64,000 nt of DNA from JAVBNT01 sp031551355 (lineage in GTDB: Bacteria > Vulcanimicrobiota > CADAWZ01), in assembly GCA_031551355.1 (NCBI GenBank), contig JAVBNT010000001.1, positions 192,736 through 256,735 on the forward strand, written 5' to 3'. This document shows, piece after piece, positions 7,938-15,438 of the stretch. The position numbers and the translations under genes are program-made. How positions within the stretch are numbered: position 1 is the stretch's first letter; each line of letters starts with the position of its first letter. The notes under the pieces were generated by a model. That model was given only the letters and a program-made list of their open reading frames with translations. It was not told the DNA's origin and made no database searches.

Positions 7938-8594
7938 ATGTCCGATAATGCAAAAACATTACTGTGTCCCCAATGCAGCCTTCATATAGTTGAAGGCCAG
8001 AAATTTTGCGGTAAGTGCGGATGCTTGCTTACCGGACTTTGGAGCTCTGGCAGTTTGGATTCACAGAAAGATAAATCGTCCTTTATAGATCTTGACGATA
8101 TTGATATTGATATTGATGTTGATGATAAGAACGGTTTATTCCAATCTATAAAGCTTGCTTCGTCATGTTCTAAATGCGGCAATCCGATTGGTGCTCACAA
8201 CTTTTGCGGTAAGTGCGGAACACAGTTGGGCGATGTGGCTCCTCCGGAACGGGCTAATGGTTTTCAGCCGGAAACGGATTTTACCAATGGGAGTTCTATG
8301 CCTCAGTTACAAAGACAGGACCATTATCCGGTCAATCAGGAACCGCCAAAAACAGATCTTTTTTTAATATGGTCTATTGTCAATACGCTGTTCTTCTCTT
8401 TTTTGGGACTAATTCCATTGATTATGGTTATGAGACTGCGCAACGGTAGTATCAGGGAAGCTCATGCCGTCACGAAAACGGTGTTTTTGATAAAAACATG
8501 GAACATAATCGCCACCTGTGTTGGAGTAGTGATAATATTTTCCCTCTGGTATATAAACTTTATCATTGATTATTTTCCGATAAGTTTGCAATAA
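7938..8594 (+). CDS. Double zinc-ribbon/CD225-like membrane protein, array copy 5
   Basis: 218 residues from ATG 7938; an upstream in-frame start at 7893 would overlap copy 4 and adds a sequence unlike the family, so it was not used. This copy differs by carrying two ribbons, CPQC/CGKCG near residues 10-27 and CSKCG/CGKCG near residues 75-95, separated by an acidic IDLDDIDIDIDVDD stretch. The C-terminal part is a divergent CD225 domain: FLIWSIVNTLFFSFLGLIPL, a short loop, and TWNIIATCVGVVIIF. The second domain has lost the Pro-Leu-Gly-Ile signature. It converges with the minus-strand oxidoreductase with a single-base gap. Confidence 0.8.
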   Translation: MSDNAKTLLCPQCSLHIVEGQKFCGKCGCLLTGLWSSGSLDSQKDKSSFIDLDDIDIDIDVDDKNGLFQSIKLASSCSKCGNPIGAHNFCGKCGTQLGDVAPPERANGFQPETDFTNGSSMPQLQRQDHYPVNQEPPKTDLFLIWSIVNTLFFSFLGLIPLIMVMRLRNGSIREAHAVTKTVFLIKTWNIIATCVGVVIIFSLWYINFIIDYFPISLQ

Positions 8595-8595
8595 A

Positions 8596-9723
8596 TTACT
8601 TTAATATTTCGCTTGAGGAAAATACTCTGCAAAGACTAAAGCTTTCCATTATTTCCTCATCAAGAATATAGCGGCCGTTTGTGATCTTTTCGGCAATATT
8701 AAGCGCCATTCCCGGACTCAGCATCAATCCCTGCCCGCACATTCCGACAGCTATGTAAATCTTTTTATCTTCCAATTTGTCGAGAAAAGGAACTCCGTCG
8801 GGTGTCATAGGATAAAATCCGCACCATGTCCTTCTTATTTTCAGGCTTGGTAGCGACGGCATCAATTTTAGCAGCCTTCTTGAAGCATTGATTAAAAAAG
8901 ATGATGTGCAGTTTGCGTTTTCATCGATCGAAGGCGGGTTTGGGGAGAGGCAAAATATGATCTGTCCCTCTTTATTTTGATAAAAATAGAAGCTGCTTGA
9001 TTCATCCGATATATTGATATCTACCACCATTGCGTCGAACATTTTTCCGGTTGGTTCGGTTATAGCGGCTTCATGCCGTTCATGTGTTACGGGAATATCA
9101 ATATTCAGGATGTCTTTTATTTTGGACATTCCTGTAGATATAATAACCGAGTCAGTATCATAAAAGCCTCTGTTTGTAAAGACTTTCCCATCCTCAATAT
9201 TAATCACATGTTCATTGAAATGAAACTCTACATTGGCTTTCTTTGATTGTTTGTAGAAAGCCTGGGCGGATAAAAGCGGCGATAAATGACCATCGTCAGG
9301 GGAAAAGGTTCCGCCCTTTAATCCCTCTTTTTTCAGAGTCGGGACTATTTTCAATATTTCGTCAGATTTAAGCCAGTTTATGTTAAGATTGTTTTCATGC
9401 TGAATTTGAAGTAAATTCTTTAATGTGGATTCAACAGTATCATTGTATGCCGGATATAAGTATCCGCCTTTTACCCAGTCAATATTGTCGCCGTATTTTT
9501 CTTTCCAGGTTGAAAAAACTTTTATACTTTGGTTGCAGATGGCAATTTTTGCAGGCTGCGAGTGGGTAGCCCTAATTCCTCCGATGGCAGCTTTATTCTG
9601 TCCCTGGCCGAAAGAATGTTTTTCTTCTATAACAAGAACATCCAGTTTTTTTTCAGACAAAGCCCAGGCACATGCTAAACCGATGCTGCCGGCGCCGATT
9701 ATGATTACATCATAATTTTTCAT
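8596..9723 (-). CDS. FAD-dependent amine/amino-acid dehydrogenase, DAO family (sarcosine oxidase beta/HcnC-like)
   Basis: 375 residues. The N-terminal dinucleotide-binding motif DVIIIGAGSIGLACAWALSE and the flavin-site segment GQNKAAIGGIRATHSQP place it in the DAO family. The C-terminal motif GVPFLDKLEDKKIYIAVGMC-GQG completes the FAD site. It would oxidise a secondary or D-amine, passing electrons to the partner subunit. ATG 9723 overlaps the upstream gene stop by 4 bases, so the two subunits are translationally coupled. The best-known pairs of this shape are HcnBC, octopine/nopaline oxidases, and proline or hydroxyproline dehydrogenases; the substrate cannot be read from sequence. Confidence 0.85.
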   Translation of the reverse strand: MKNYDVIIIGAGSIGLACAWALSEKKLDVLVIEEKHSFGQGQNKAAIGGIRATHSQPAKIAICNQSIKVFSTWKEKYGDNIDWVKGGYLYPAYNDTVESTLKNLLQIQHENNLNINWLKSDEILKIVPTLKKEGLKGGTFSPDDGHLSPLLSAQAFYKQSKKANVEFHFNEHVINIEDGKVFTNRGFYDTDSVIISTGMSKIKDILNIDIPVTHERHEAAITEPTGKMFDAMVVDINISDESSSFYFYQNKEGQIIFCLSPNPPSIDENANCTSSFLINASRRLLKLMPSLPSLKIRRTWCGFYPMTPDGVPFLDKLEDKKIYIAVGMCGQGLMLSPGMALNIAEKITNGRYILDEEIMESFSLCRVFSSSEILK

Positions 9724-11789
9724 AAAGCCCTCCCGGCAAATACGCCTATTGGTGTCTCCATTTCAAGTGGTCTGAGACTCATTTCATCACCTTCTATACC
9801 TTCACTTTTCAATATCCTCAAAATTAACTGTCCGCATGTTTTTCCGGAACATGCTCCCATCGTACATCTTAACAGTGTTTTCAGCTCCGTAAGGCTCCCG
9901 GCCCCCTGATGAATCATATTTTTAATTTCCCGGGCAGTGATTCTTTCACATTTGCATATTATCTCATGATCGTCGTTTGACTCCTGTATGCCGGTACCTG
10001 TTGCTTCTTTTTTCAGAGCGCTTATTTTAAAACCGGCGGCAACCGGAGCTATCTGCGAATCGGCTGATACTGTAACCAGAGCCCGTCTGTCAAATGATTT
10101 CAGTTTTAATATTTTTATGATCGTACCTTTTCCAAGTTCGCACCCGTCAAGATCCGTCAGCATAATTTCCATGTTTTCCGAAATATTTTCTTCCGGGAGC
10201 TCGTACGGTATGACAACATTCAATTTGCCCGGCTGCGTGTTTCTTGCGTCCAAAAGAGTGATTGCCAGACCCGGACATACAAGAACGCATTTACCGCATC
10301 CGCTGCATTTTTCTCCAAAAACCGGGGTCGACAAAATATTGCCGTCTTCCTTTAGTTTTATACTGCTGTGCGGACAAATCTTGCTGCAGGGATCGCAGGG
10401 AATTTCCTGAAAACAATGGATTACCGGGTGAACTTTTGAGGAATATTGATAATATTCCGTTTTATGAGTTTTCCCCGGCCTGCTTTTGAGAATGTCACAT
10501 TTTTTTGACAGTTCTTCCGGTATATCGACATTAAATCCCAATTCCCGTCCAACGGTAAGTCCGGTTATTTTTCCGCTGAAAATAGCCGCACTGGCTTCAG
10601 CTATTTCCTGAGCATCCCCGCAGGCGGAAACGTCTATTGCCATTTTTTTAGCCTGAATCATCAGCTCTTCTACGGGATTTAGCCCAACGGCCAAAAGCAG
10701 TGTATCCGTAGGTATTTTTTTGGCAGTTCCGTTTATCTTGCGGTAATTTCTATCCACTTCGCAGATAGTTACGCTTGTAAGCCCGTTTTCATCGCCTTCA
10801 CATGAGACTACCGTATGATTCAAATATAAAGGGACTCCCATTCTTTTTATTTTTAGCGAATGAACTTCATATCCGCCGGTTTTGTCCATTATCTCCGTCA
10901 AGCCACAGACATTTATCCCGGCCTGCAATGCATGGTAAGCTGCAATAAGACCGACATTGCCTCCGCCGACAATGAAAAGATTTTCCGACGGTTTAACGAG
11001 ATCTCTGTTCATTAGGGTTTGAAAGGCCCCTGCGCCGTAAACACCGGGAAGGTCCCATCCGGGAAACGGAATGGATTTTTCTCTTGCCCCGGTAGCAATA
11101 ATCGTTTTTTGCGGTTTTACCAGACGGTAGCCTGTCTCTGTGGATATACCAAATGTTTTATCGGCAAAAACACCAACAACCGGTGAATTGATCAGTATTT
11201 TTACCGATGGATATTTCGACAGCTCGGCACTCATTATCCCTGCAATATCAATTCCCCTGGTACCGGCATAACAGTCTTCACTTGAACCGAAAAACTGATG
11301 AGTCTGGAGCAAGAGCTTGCCGCCGAGTTTATGCTTGTCATCGGCAATAGTTACATCAATCCCCAGTTTTCCCAATTCTATTGCCGCAGAAATGCCGGCC
11401 GGTCCTCCTCCAATAACAAGAACCCGGCATTCGTCATAGGGTATATCAGCAAATTCCTGATAATTTTGAATTTTATTTTCCAGTGAGACATCCGAATCGT
11501 ATGAACAAATTTCCATATCATCTTCAATTTTAGTCATACAGGCTTTTACGGGGACGCCATTGGCTACAACCGCACATTGTGCACACTGTCCGTTGGCACA
11601 GAAAATTCCCTGCGGGGCCTGATCTTTTTTATGATGTCCAAATACTTTGATATTATTGGCAAATAATGCTGAAGATATAACTTCATTTTCAAGCCCCTTC
11701 ATTTTTTTTCCGTTGAAAGTGAAAGAAACTGTAGACAAGTCATTTTTTGGCGGTATAATCGGATGATTCCCGGTTCTGTATTGTTGCAT
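9720..11789 (-). CDS. Multidomain ferredoxin/FAD-NAD oxidoreductase (sarcosine oxidase alpha/HcnAB-like)
   Basis: 689 residues. An N-terminal 2Fe-2S domain (GIFCANGQCAQCAVVANG) is fused to a pyridine nucleotide-disulfide reductase with FAD motif VLVIGGGPAGISAAIELG and NAD motif LFIVGGGNVGLIAAYHAL. Then come two 4Fe-4S-type clusters (CDPCSKICP, CSGCGKCVLVCP) and a BFD-like 2Fe-2S domain (CKCERITAREI, CTMGACSGKTCG). This fusion collects the HcnA and HcnB functions plus a dicluster ferredoxin, as in anaerobe versions of the sarcosine oxidase alpha family. It should relay electrons from the partner dehydrogenase. It is the first gene of the two-gene minus-strand operon; GGGGA precedes the ATG. 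Confidence 0.85.
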   Translation of the reverse strand: MQQYRTGNHPIIPPKNDLSTVSFTFNGKKMKGLENEVISSALFANNIKVFGHHKKDQAPQGIFCANGQCAQCAVVANGVPVKACMTKIEDDMEICSYDSDVSLENKIQNYQEFADIPYDECRVLVIGGGPAGISAAIELGKLGIDVTIADDKHKLGGKLLLQTHQFFGSSEDCYAGTRGIDIAGIMSAELSKYPSVKILINSPVVGVFADKTFGISTETGYRLVKPQKTIIATGAREKSIPFPGWDLPGVYGAGAFQTLMNRDLVKPSENLFIVGGGNVGLIAAYHALQAGINVCGLTEIMDKTGGYEVHSLKIKRMGVPLYLNHTVVSCEGDENGLTSVTICEVDRNYRKINGTAKKIPTDTLLLAVGLNPVEELMIQAKKMAIDVSACGDAQEIAEASAAIFSGKITGLTVGRELGFNVDIPEELSKKCDILKSRPGKTHKTEYYQYSSKVHPVIHCFQEIPCDPCSKICPHSSIKLKEDGNILSTPVFGEKCSGCGKCVLVCPGLAITLLDARNTQPGKLNVVIPYELPEENISENMEIMLTDLDGCELGKGTIIKILKLKSFDRRALVTVSADSQIAPVAAGFKISALKKEATGTGIQESNDDHEIICKCERITAREIKNMIHQGAGSLTELKTLLRCTMGACSGKTCGQLILRILKSEGIEGDEMSLRPLEMETPIGVFAGRAL

Positions 11790-11859
11790 GGATACTGTCC
11801 CCGCATCGTATAAAAATTGTTGTAGATACGCGTAATTATCTTTTTTTTCTTAAACTTCC

Positions 11860-11890
11860 TTCCTTATAAAAAAGTTTTTTTTATAAGGAA
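11860..11890. promoter_or_regulatory. AT-rich perfect hairpin between divergent genes
   Basis: TTCCTTATAAAAAA (11860-11873) pairs over 14 bp with 11877-11890 around a 3-base loop. It lies between the divergent oxidoreductase operon and the RNA methyltransferase gene. With T- and A-runs on both sides it could act as a bidirectional terminator or an operator; no role is proven by the sequence. Confidence 0.4.
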
Positions 11891-12044
11891 ATTTACAGGG
11901 TATATTTTGATACGCCTATAGGGAGTTTTATTTTGCATATGAAGTATCTAAAGTGACTGCCGGCATATAGTAATTCGCAGGTTTTTGCCCGTCGGTATAG
12001 AAGTTTGAACAGCTTGAATTTGGCATAGGCGGTCGGTATTGATT

Positions 12045-12629
12045 ATGGAAGATAAAGAAAAATTTGCAGTAAGAAATTCAGACAGGATCATTGAAGCCGA
12101 TGTTTTTTTTCAAAGACCAAGGCTGCCGGTTACAGCTGTTCTTGATAATGTCAGAAGTGCTTTTAATGTTGGCTCCATTTTTAGAACGGCGGACAGTGCC
12201 TGTATTGAAAAATTGTATCTTTGCGGTTATACTCCGTCTCCTCCGAATGAGAAACTTGAAAAAACAGCTCTGGGAGCGGAAGGTTATGTCCCCTGGGAAT
12301 ATAATGCCGATACTTTATCTCTCGTCAAATATCTGCGCCGCAGAGGTATATGTGTAACAGCTTTTGAAACAACGACCAACAGTTGCAATTTTTTTGAATA
12401 TTCATATCCGATGCCGCTGGCAATTATTTTTGGCAATGAGAAGAATGGTATCGGGCGCGATGTTTTGAATGAAGTTGATGCCATATTGGAAGTGCCTGCC
12501 TGGGGAATGAAAAATTCAATGAATGTAGCCAATATTTTTGGGATTGCGTTATATGAGGTTATAAGACAGTATGGAAAATCGGGGTATATATTCACACCGC
12601 CGTCTGGAGCTTCTGGAAGAGATCTATGA
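12045..12629 (+). CDS. TrmH/SpoU-family RNA 2'-O-methyltransferase
   Basis: 194 residues. The SPOUT trefoil-knot signatures are all present: motif 1 LDNVRSAFNVGSIFRTADS, motif 2 AIIFGNEKNGIGRDVL, and motif 3 EVPAWGMKNSMNVANIFGIA. These residues bind S-adenosylmethionine and methylate a ribose 2'-OH in tRNA or rRNA. The exact RNA target is not predictable. A TTG start at 12039 (two extra residues) has a slightly better distance to AGGCGG at 12026-12031; ATG 12045 is listed as the default. The 3' end overlaps the next gene by 59 bases, implying co-expression. Confidence 0.9.
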   Translation: MEDKEKFAVRNSDRIIEADVFFQRPRLPVTAVLDNVRSAFNVGSIFRTADSACIEKLYLCGYTPSPPNEKLEKTALGAEGYVPWEYNADTLSLVKYLRRRGICVTAFETTTNSCNFFEYSYPMPLAIIFGNEKNGIGRDVLNEVDAILEVPAWGMKNSMNVANIFGIALYEVIRQYGKSGYIFTPPSGASGRDL

Positions 12630-13386
12630 CTATTATAATGATAGAAAATTCATCCATCCGGATCCGCTTGAATTTGTAATCGGTGGCAGCCCGGAAGATA
12701 TGGAGATCGTCGCTCTGATTGCGTCTTCACTGGCGTATGGAAGGGTTTCGTCAATATTGGCCTCGGTAAAGTCGGTTTTAGCTCCTATGGATGGTAATAA
12801 CAGAGAGTATATTATGAATTCCTCTGTTAACATGATAGCAAATCCGCTGAAATCATTCAAGCACAGGTTCACAACTTCAGAAGAAATGATCGCTTTTGTC
12901 TGTGCTGTCAAAATTATTCTGGAGAAACATGGCAGCCTATATTCGGCTTTTGTATCCTGCATCCATCCGGAAGATATTGATTATGTAAATGCTATGTCAA
13001 GGTTCTCGTCACTTGTATACCTTCATGGCGGTTTTTCTTCAAGAAACTCTCTAATACCTAAGCCGGAACTGAAAAGCGCCTGCAAACGCCTCTTTCTTTT
13101 TCTTAGATGGATGGTCCGCAAAGATGCCGTCGATCCCGGCCCATGGGGGACTCTTGACACCTCAAAGCTTATTATACCTCTTGACACACATATGCATTCG
13201 CTGGCGCTCAAACTTGGTCTTACCTCGGGAAAATCATCTTCTATGAAAACAGCGGCCGAGATAACATCATCCTTAAAGCTTTTCTCTCCTGAAGATCCGG
13301 TAAAATATGATTTTGCCCTTACAAGACCGGGAATTCGCGGGGAAAGTGTTATAGAGAATTTTTTCGATCGCTGGAAAATCCATTAA
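12571..13386 (+). CDS. DUF2400 / TIGR02757 family protein
   Basis: 271 residues. Family signatures are HPDPLEFV near the N-terminus, IASSLAYGRVSSILASVKSV, the central WMVRKDAVDPGPWG, and LIIPLDTHMHSLALKLGLT. A helix-hairpin-helix DNA glycosylase-like fold has been suggested for this family, but its function is not established. The ATG sits inside the methyltransferase gene (59-base overlap in another frame). The last codons and the stop lie within the left arm of hairpin repeat copy B. Confidence 0.85.
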   Translation: MENRGIYSHRRLELLEEIYDYYNDRKFIHPDPLEFVIGGSPEDMEIVALIASSLAYGRVSSILASVKSVLAPMDGNNREYIMNSSVNMIANPLKSFKHRFTTSEEMIAFVCAVKIILEKHGSLYSAFVSCIHPEDIDYVNAMSRFSSLVYLHGGFSSRNSLIPKPELKSACKRLFLFLRWMVRKDAVDPGPWGTLDTSKLIIPLDTHMHSLALKLGLTSGKSSSMKTAAEITSSLKLFSPEDPVKYDFALTRPGIRGESVIENFFDRWKIH

Positions 13387-13500
13387 AACAGACGAATCTG
13401 CGTCGTCGCAGTCAATTTCTCTCGCTCGACGTAGGAAAGATTACGACTTGCTCGTAGAAATTGCCTTTGACTTAGCCTCTCCGCCGGTTTTAATGGATTT
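13376..13500 (+). repeat. Stop-adjacent hairpin repeat, copy B
   Basis: Perfect 14-bp outer arms: AAATCCATTAAAAC at 13376-13389, which contains the DUF2400 gene's stop codon, and its complement at 13487-13500. An inner stem CAATTTCT (13413-13420) pairs with 13456-13463. Shared loop motifs are CGAATCTGCGTCGTCG, CTCGCTCGACGTAG, CGTAGAAA and CTTAGCCTCTCCGCC. Confidence 0.8.
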
Positions 13501-13769
13501 AATGAATATTGTTGAATGTGTAATCATATGGTTCGCTAGCTCAGCGTTGTACGAATCAATGTCATTAAGTTAGTATTTTTCTAGCCTATTTTGACATCTT
13601 CGGATCTCTCACAGAGGGCACAGAGGATAAATGCCGGTTAAAACCTCTCTGTGTTCTCTTCTTCTCTGTGAGAAACCATTTTCTCTTAACTTAATGACAT
13701 TGTGTACAAATGCGTTTCACTTGTCGAAATCCGGTTTGCTTTAGCATCTCCGCCGGTTTAAATGGATTT
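13501..13769 (+). repeat. Partial hairpin repeat copy B2, interrupted by MITE 2
   Basis: Removing the MITE and one target copy rejoins a core (TTCGCTAGCTCAGCGTTGTA, then CACTTGTCGAAATCCGGTTT) and the conserved tail CTTTAGCATCTCCGCC. The right arm GTTTAAATGGATTT (13756-13769) could still pair with the DUF2400 3' end at 13 of 14 positions. No convincing left arm of its own remains. Confidence 0.6.
13548..13711. mobile_element. Small non-coding transposon-like element (MITE 2) with 9-bp target duplication
   Basis: A 146-bp element (13557-13702) with the same ends as MITE 1: CAATGTCATTAAGTTA at 13557-13572 and its complement at 13687-13702. Flanking 9-mers TGTACGAAT (13548-13556) and TGTACAAAT (13703-13711) match at 8 of 9. 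The interior differs from MITE 1 and holds an inverted CACAGAG-type repeat (near 13607-13625 and 13645-13673). Confidence 0.85.
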
Positions 13770-13784
13770 GGATTTTAATAAATT

Positions 13785-13822
13785 CCACTCCTTTGGAGGG
13801 GTGCCGCGGAGCGGCGGGGTGG
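13785..13822. repeat. GC-rich dispersed palindrome
   Basis: CCACTCC with a following GGAGGGGTG, CCGCGGAGCGGC and GGGGTGG form a compact palindromic block in an otherwise AT-rich gap. It looks like a dispersed REP-type sequence. The rest of 13823-14133 holds nothing I can support beyond one doubtful small minus-strand frame. Confidence 0.45.
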
Positions 13823-13865
13823 TTTTCCGCTAAGTCAACTTTTTACGTGAGTATATGATGCGTGG

Positions 13866-14054
13866 TTATTTGCTGCACCAATGCCTTTGTTTTGAAAGAA
13901 GTTGTGGATTATGAAGAAGTTCGCTTAAAGAGATATAATCTTCAGGATGCTCTGCGCCGCAAATAAAGCTGTTTTTATATATTAGGCCGGTTTTGCCAAT
14001 AAAATAACCGTCCGCGATGCTTAGGGAAGAATAGTAAAAACAATTAAATGACAT
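13866..14054 (-). CDS. Doubtful small ORF, 62 residues
   Basis: A short minus-strand frame preceded by TTGGAGCAAGG, an acceptable ribosome site, and read divergently from the permease gene. The product begins MSFNCFYYSSLSIADG and has no recognisable domain. It lies in a repeat-rich gap and may be a chance frame or a decayed gene. Listed only because of the ribosome site and the absence of any competing frame. Confidence 0.2.
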   Translation of the reverse strand: MSFNCFYYSSLSIADGYFIGKTGLIYKNSFICGAEHPEDYISLSELLHNPQLLSKQRHWCSK

Positions 14055-14133
14055 CCTTGCTCCAAGGATTTTTTTACTTGTGCGCTGAATGTTGAAGATG
14101 ATTTTTTATTAGAAAATTGTTTGGGGATATTAG

Positions 14134-15438
14134 ATGATAGCGTCAATTTTAATTATTATAGTCTTTCTTATTTTTGCATTTTTGATGATAACAAAAAGAA
14201 TTTCGGCACTTTTGGCGATGCCTTTTATGGCTTTCTTCATCGCTGCAATTGCCGGCATTTTTTCCGGAATGCCGTTTTTTAATTCAGGCAAGGATGATCT
14301 TTTCGGATTTCTGTTTAACACTGTTCTGGCCGAAGGTCCGTCACGCCTGGCGACGGCGATGATGTATACGGTGTTCGGTTCCATACTTTCGCAGATTGTC
14401 CAGAAAACGGGTATTGCCGAGCGTCTTGTTAAAACGGCGGCAGAGCTTGCCGGAGATAAAAAACTGATTGTTGCCGCATTCCTTACAGTTGCCAGTACCG
14501 CCGTATTCGGCTCAGTTACCGGCCTTGGCGGATTTATAATGGTTTCCTCGCTGGTATTGCCGGTGATGATGGCAGCCGGATTGTCTCCGCTGCTTTCCTC
14601 ATGCCTGATTCTTTTCAGTCTTTCAATCGGCGGGATTTTTAACCCCGCGAATTGGGGGTTTTTCAAAGATGCGCTGGGGGTTGAGCTGTCGGTTATCAAA
14701 CAGCTTAGTATTTCTTATGCCGTATTGCTTTCCATTGTATGTGTCATTTTTCTGCTTGTTGAATATGTACGGGAAAAACGCCGTATATCGTGGTCTATCA
14801 ATATTTCTGCGGAGAAAACCGTAAAGATTTCGCCTTTAGCACTGATTACCCCGGTCATTCCGATCGTATTGATTATAAATCCTTTTTATTCTTTTCCCGT
14901 TGTGCCGTCATTCATAATTGCTTCGATTTACGGCATTGTTTTTACCGATATTAAGAAATTCATTCCTACACTTACGGCTTCAATAATAGACGGGATAAAA
15001 GATATTGCCCCGGTAATAGGTCTGTTTATCGGCATCGGTATGCTTTTAAATGCCGTAATGGCTCCTTGTACTTCGGATATTATGCGTCCTTTGCTGACGG
15101 CAATTATTCCATCAGGAAAAATGGGGTATATACTGTTTTTCTTCCTTCTGGCGCCTCTGGCGCTTTACAGGGGACCTTTTAACTTGTATGGTCTTGGCAG
15201 CGGACTGGCTGCCCTGCTTATCGGCAGCGGACTGCTGTCGCCGGCGGCGGTTATGGCTGCTTTTCTGTCGGTCGGACAGATCCAGGGTATTTGCGATCCC
15301 ACCAACACTCATAACGTTTGGCTGGCGCAGTATATGAAGGTGTCTACGAATGATATGCTTACGAAAACGTTATTGTATGTATGGGTTTTTGTTTTGGCTG
15401 CGCTGGTTTATGCAGTCTTCATCAGAGGTGTAGTATGA
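14134..15438 (+). CDS. Ion-transporter superfamily permease (GntP/CitM-like)
   Basis: 434 residues with roughly eleven hydrophobic segments. The arrangement (paired halves with helix-breaking Gly/Pro/Asn re-entrant regions) suits the ion transporter superfamily. Candidate substrate-site strings are VFGSVTGLGGFIMVSS and GIFNPANWGFF in the first half, and LYRGPFNLYGLGSGLAALL and QGICDPTNTHNVW in the second. The stop overlaps the start of the hydantoinase-like gene as ATGA, so the two are coupled and the transported compound is probably that enzyme's substrate, for instance a cyclic amide or 5-oxoproline-like molecule. The substrate is inference. Confidence 0.78.
   Translation: MIASILIIIVFLIFAFLMITKRISALLAMPFMAFFIAAIAGIFSGMPFFNSGKDDLFGFLFNTVLAEGPSRLATAMMYTVFGSILSQIVQKTGIAERLVKTAAELAGDKKLIVAAFLTVASTAVFGSVTGLGGFIMVSSLVLPVMMAAGLSPLLSSCLILFSLSIGGIFNPANWGFFKDALGVELSVIKQLSISYAVLLSIVCVIFLLVEYVREKRRISWSINISAEKTVKISPLALITPVIPIVLIINPFYSFPVVPSFIIASIYGIVFTDIKKFIPTLTASIIDGIKDIAPVIGLFIGIGMLLNAVMAPCTSDIMRPLLTAIIPSGKMGYILFFFLLAPLALYRGPFNLYGLGSGLAALLIGSGLLSPAAVMAAFLSVGQIQGICDPTNTHNVWLAQYMKVSTNDMLTKTLLYVWVFVLAALVYAVFIRGVV

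Noticed and set aside
15381..15434. Upstream extension of the hydantoinase-like gene
   Set aside because: Overlaps the permease coding end; the family motif begins at MKLRIGIDVGG (ATG 15435), which forms an ATGA overlap.
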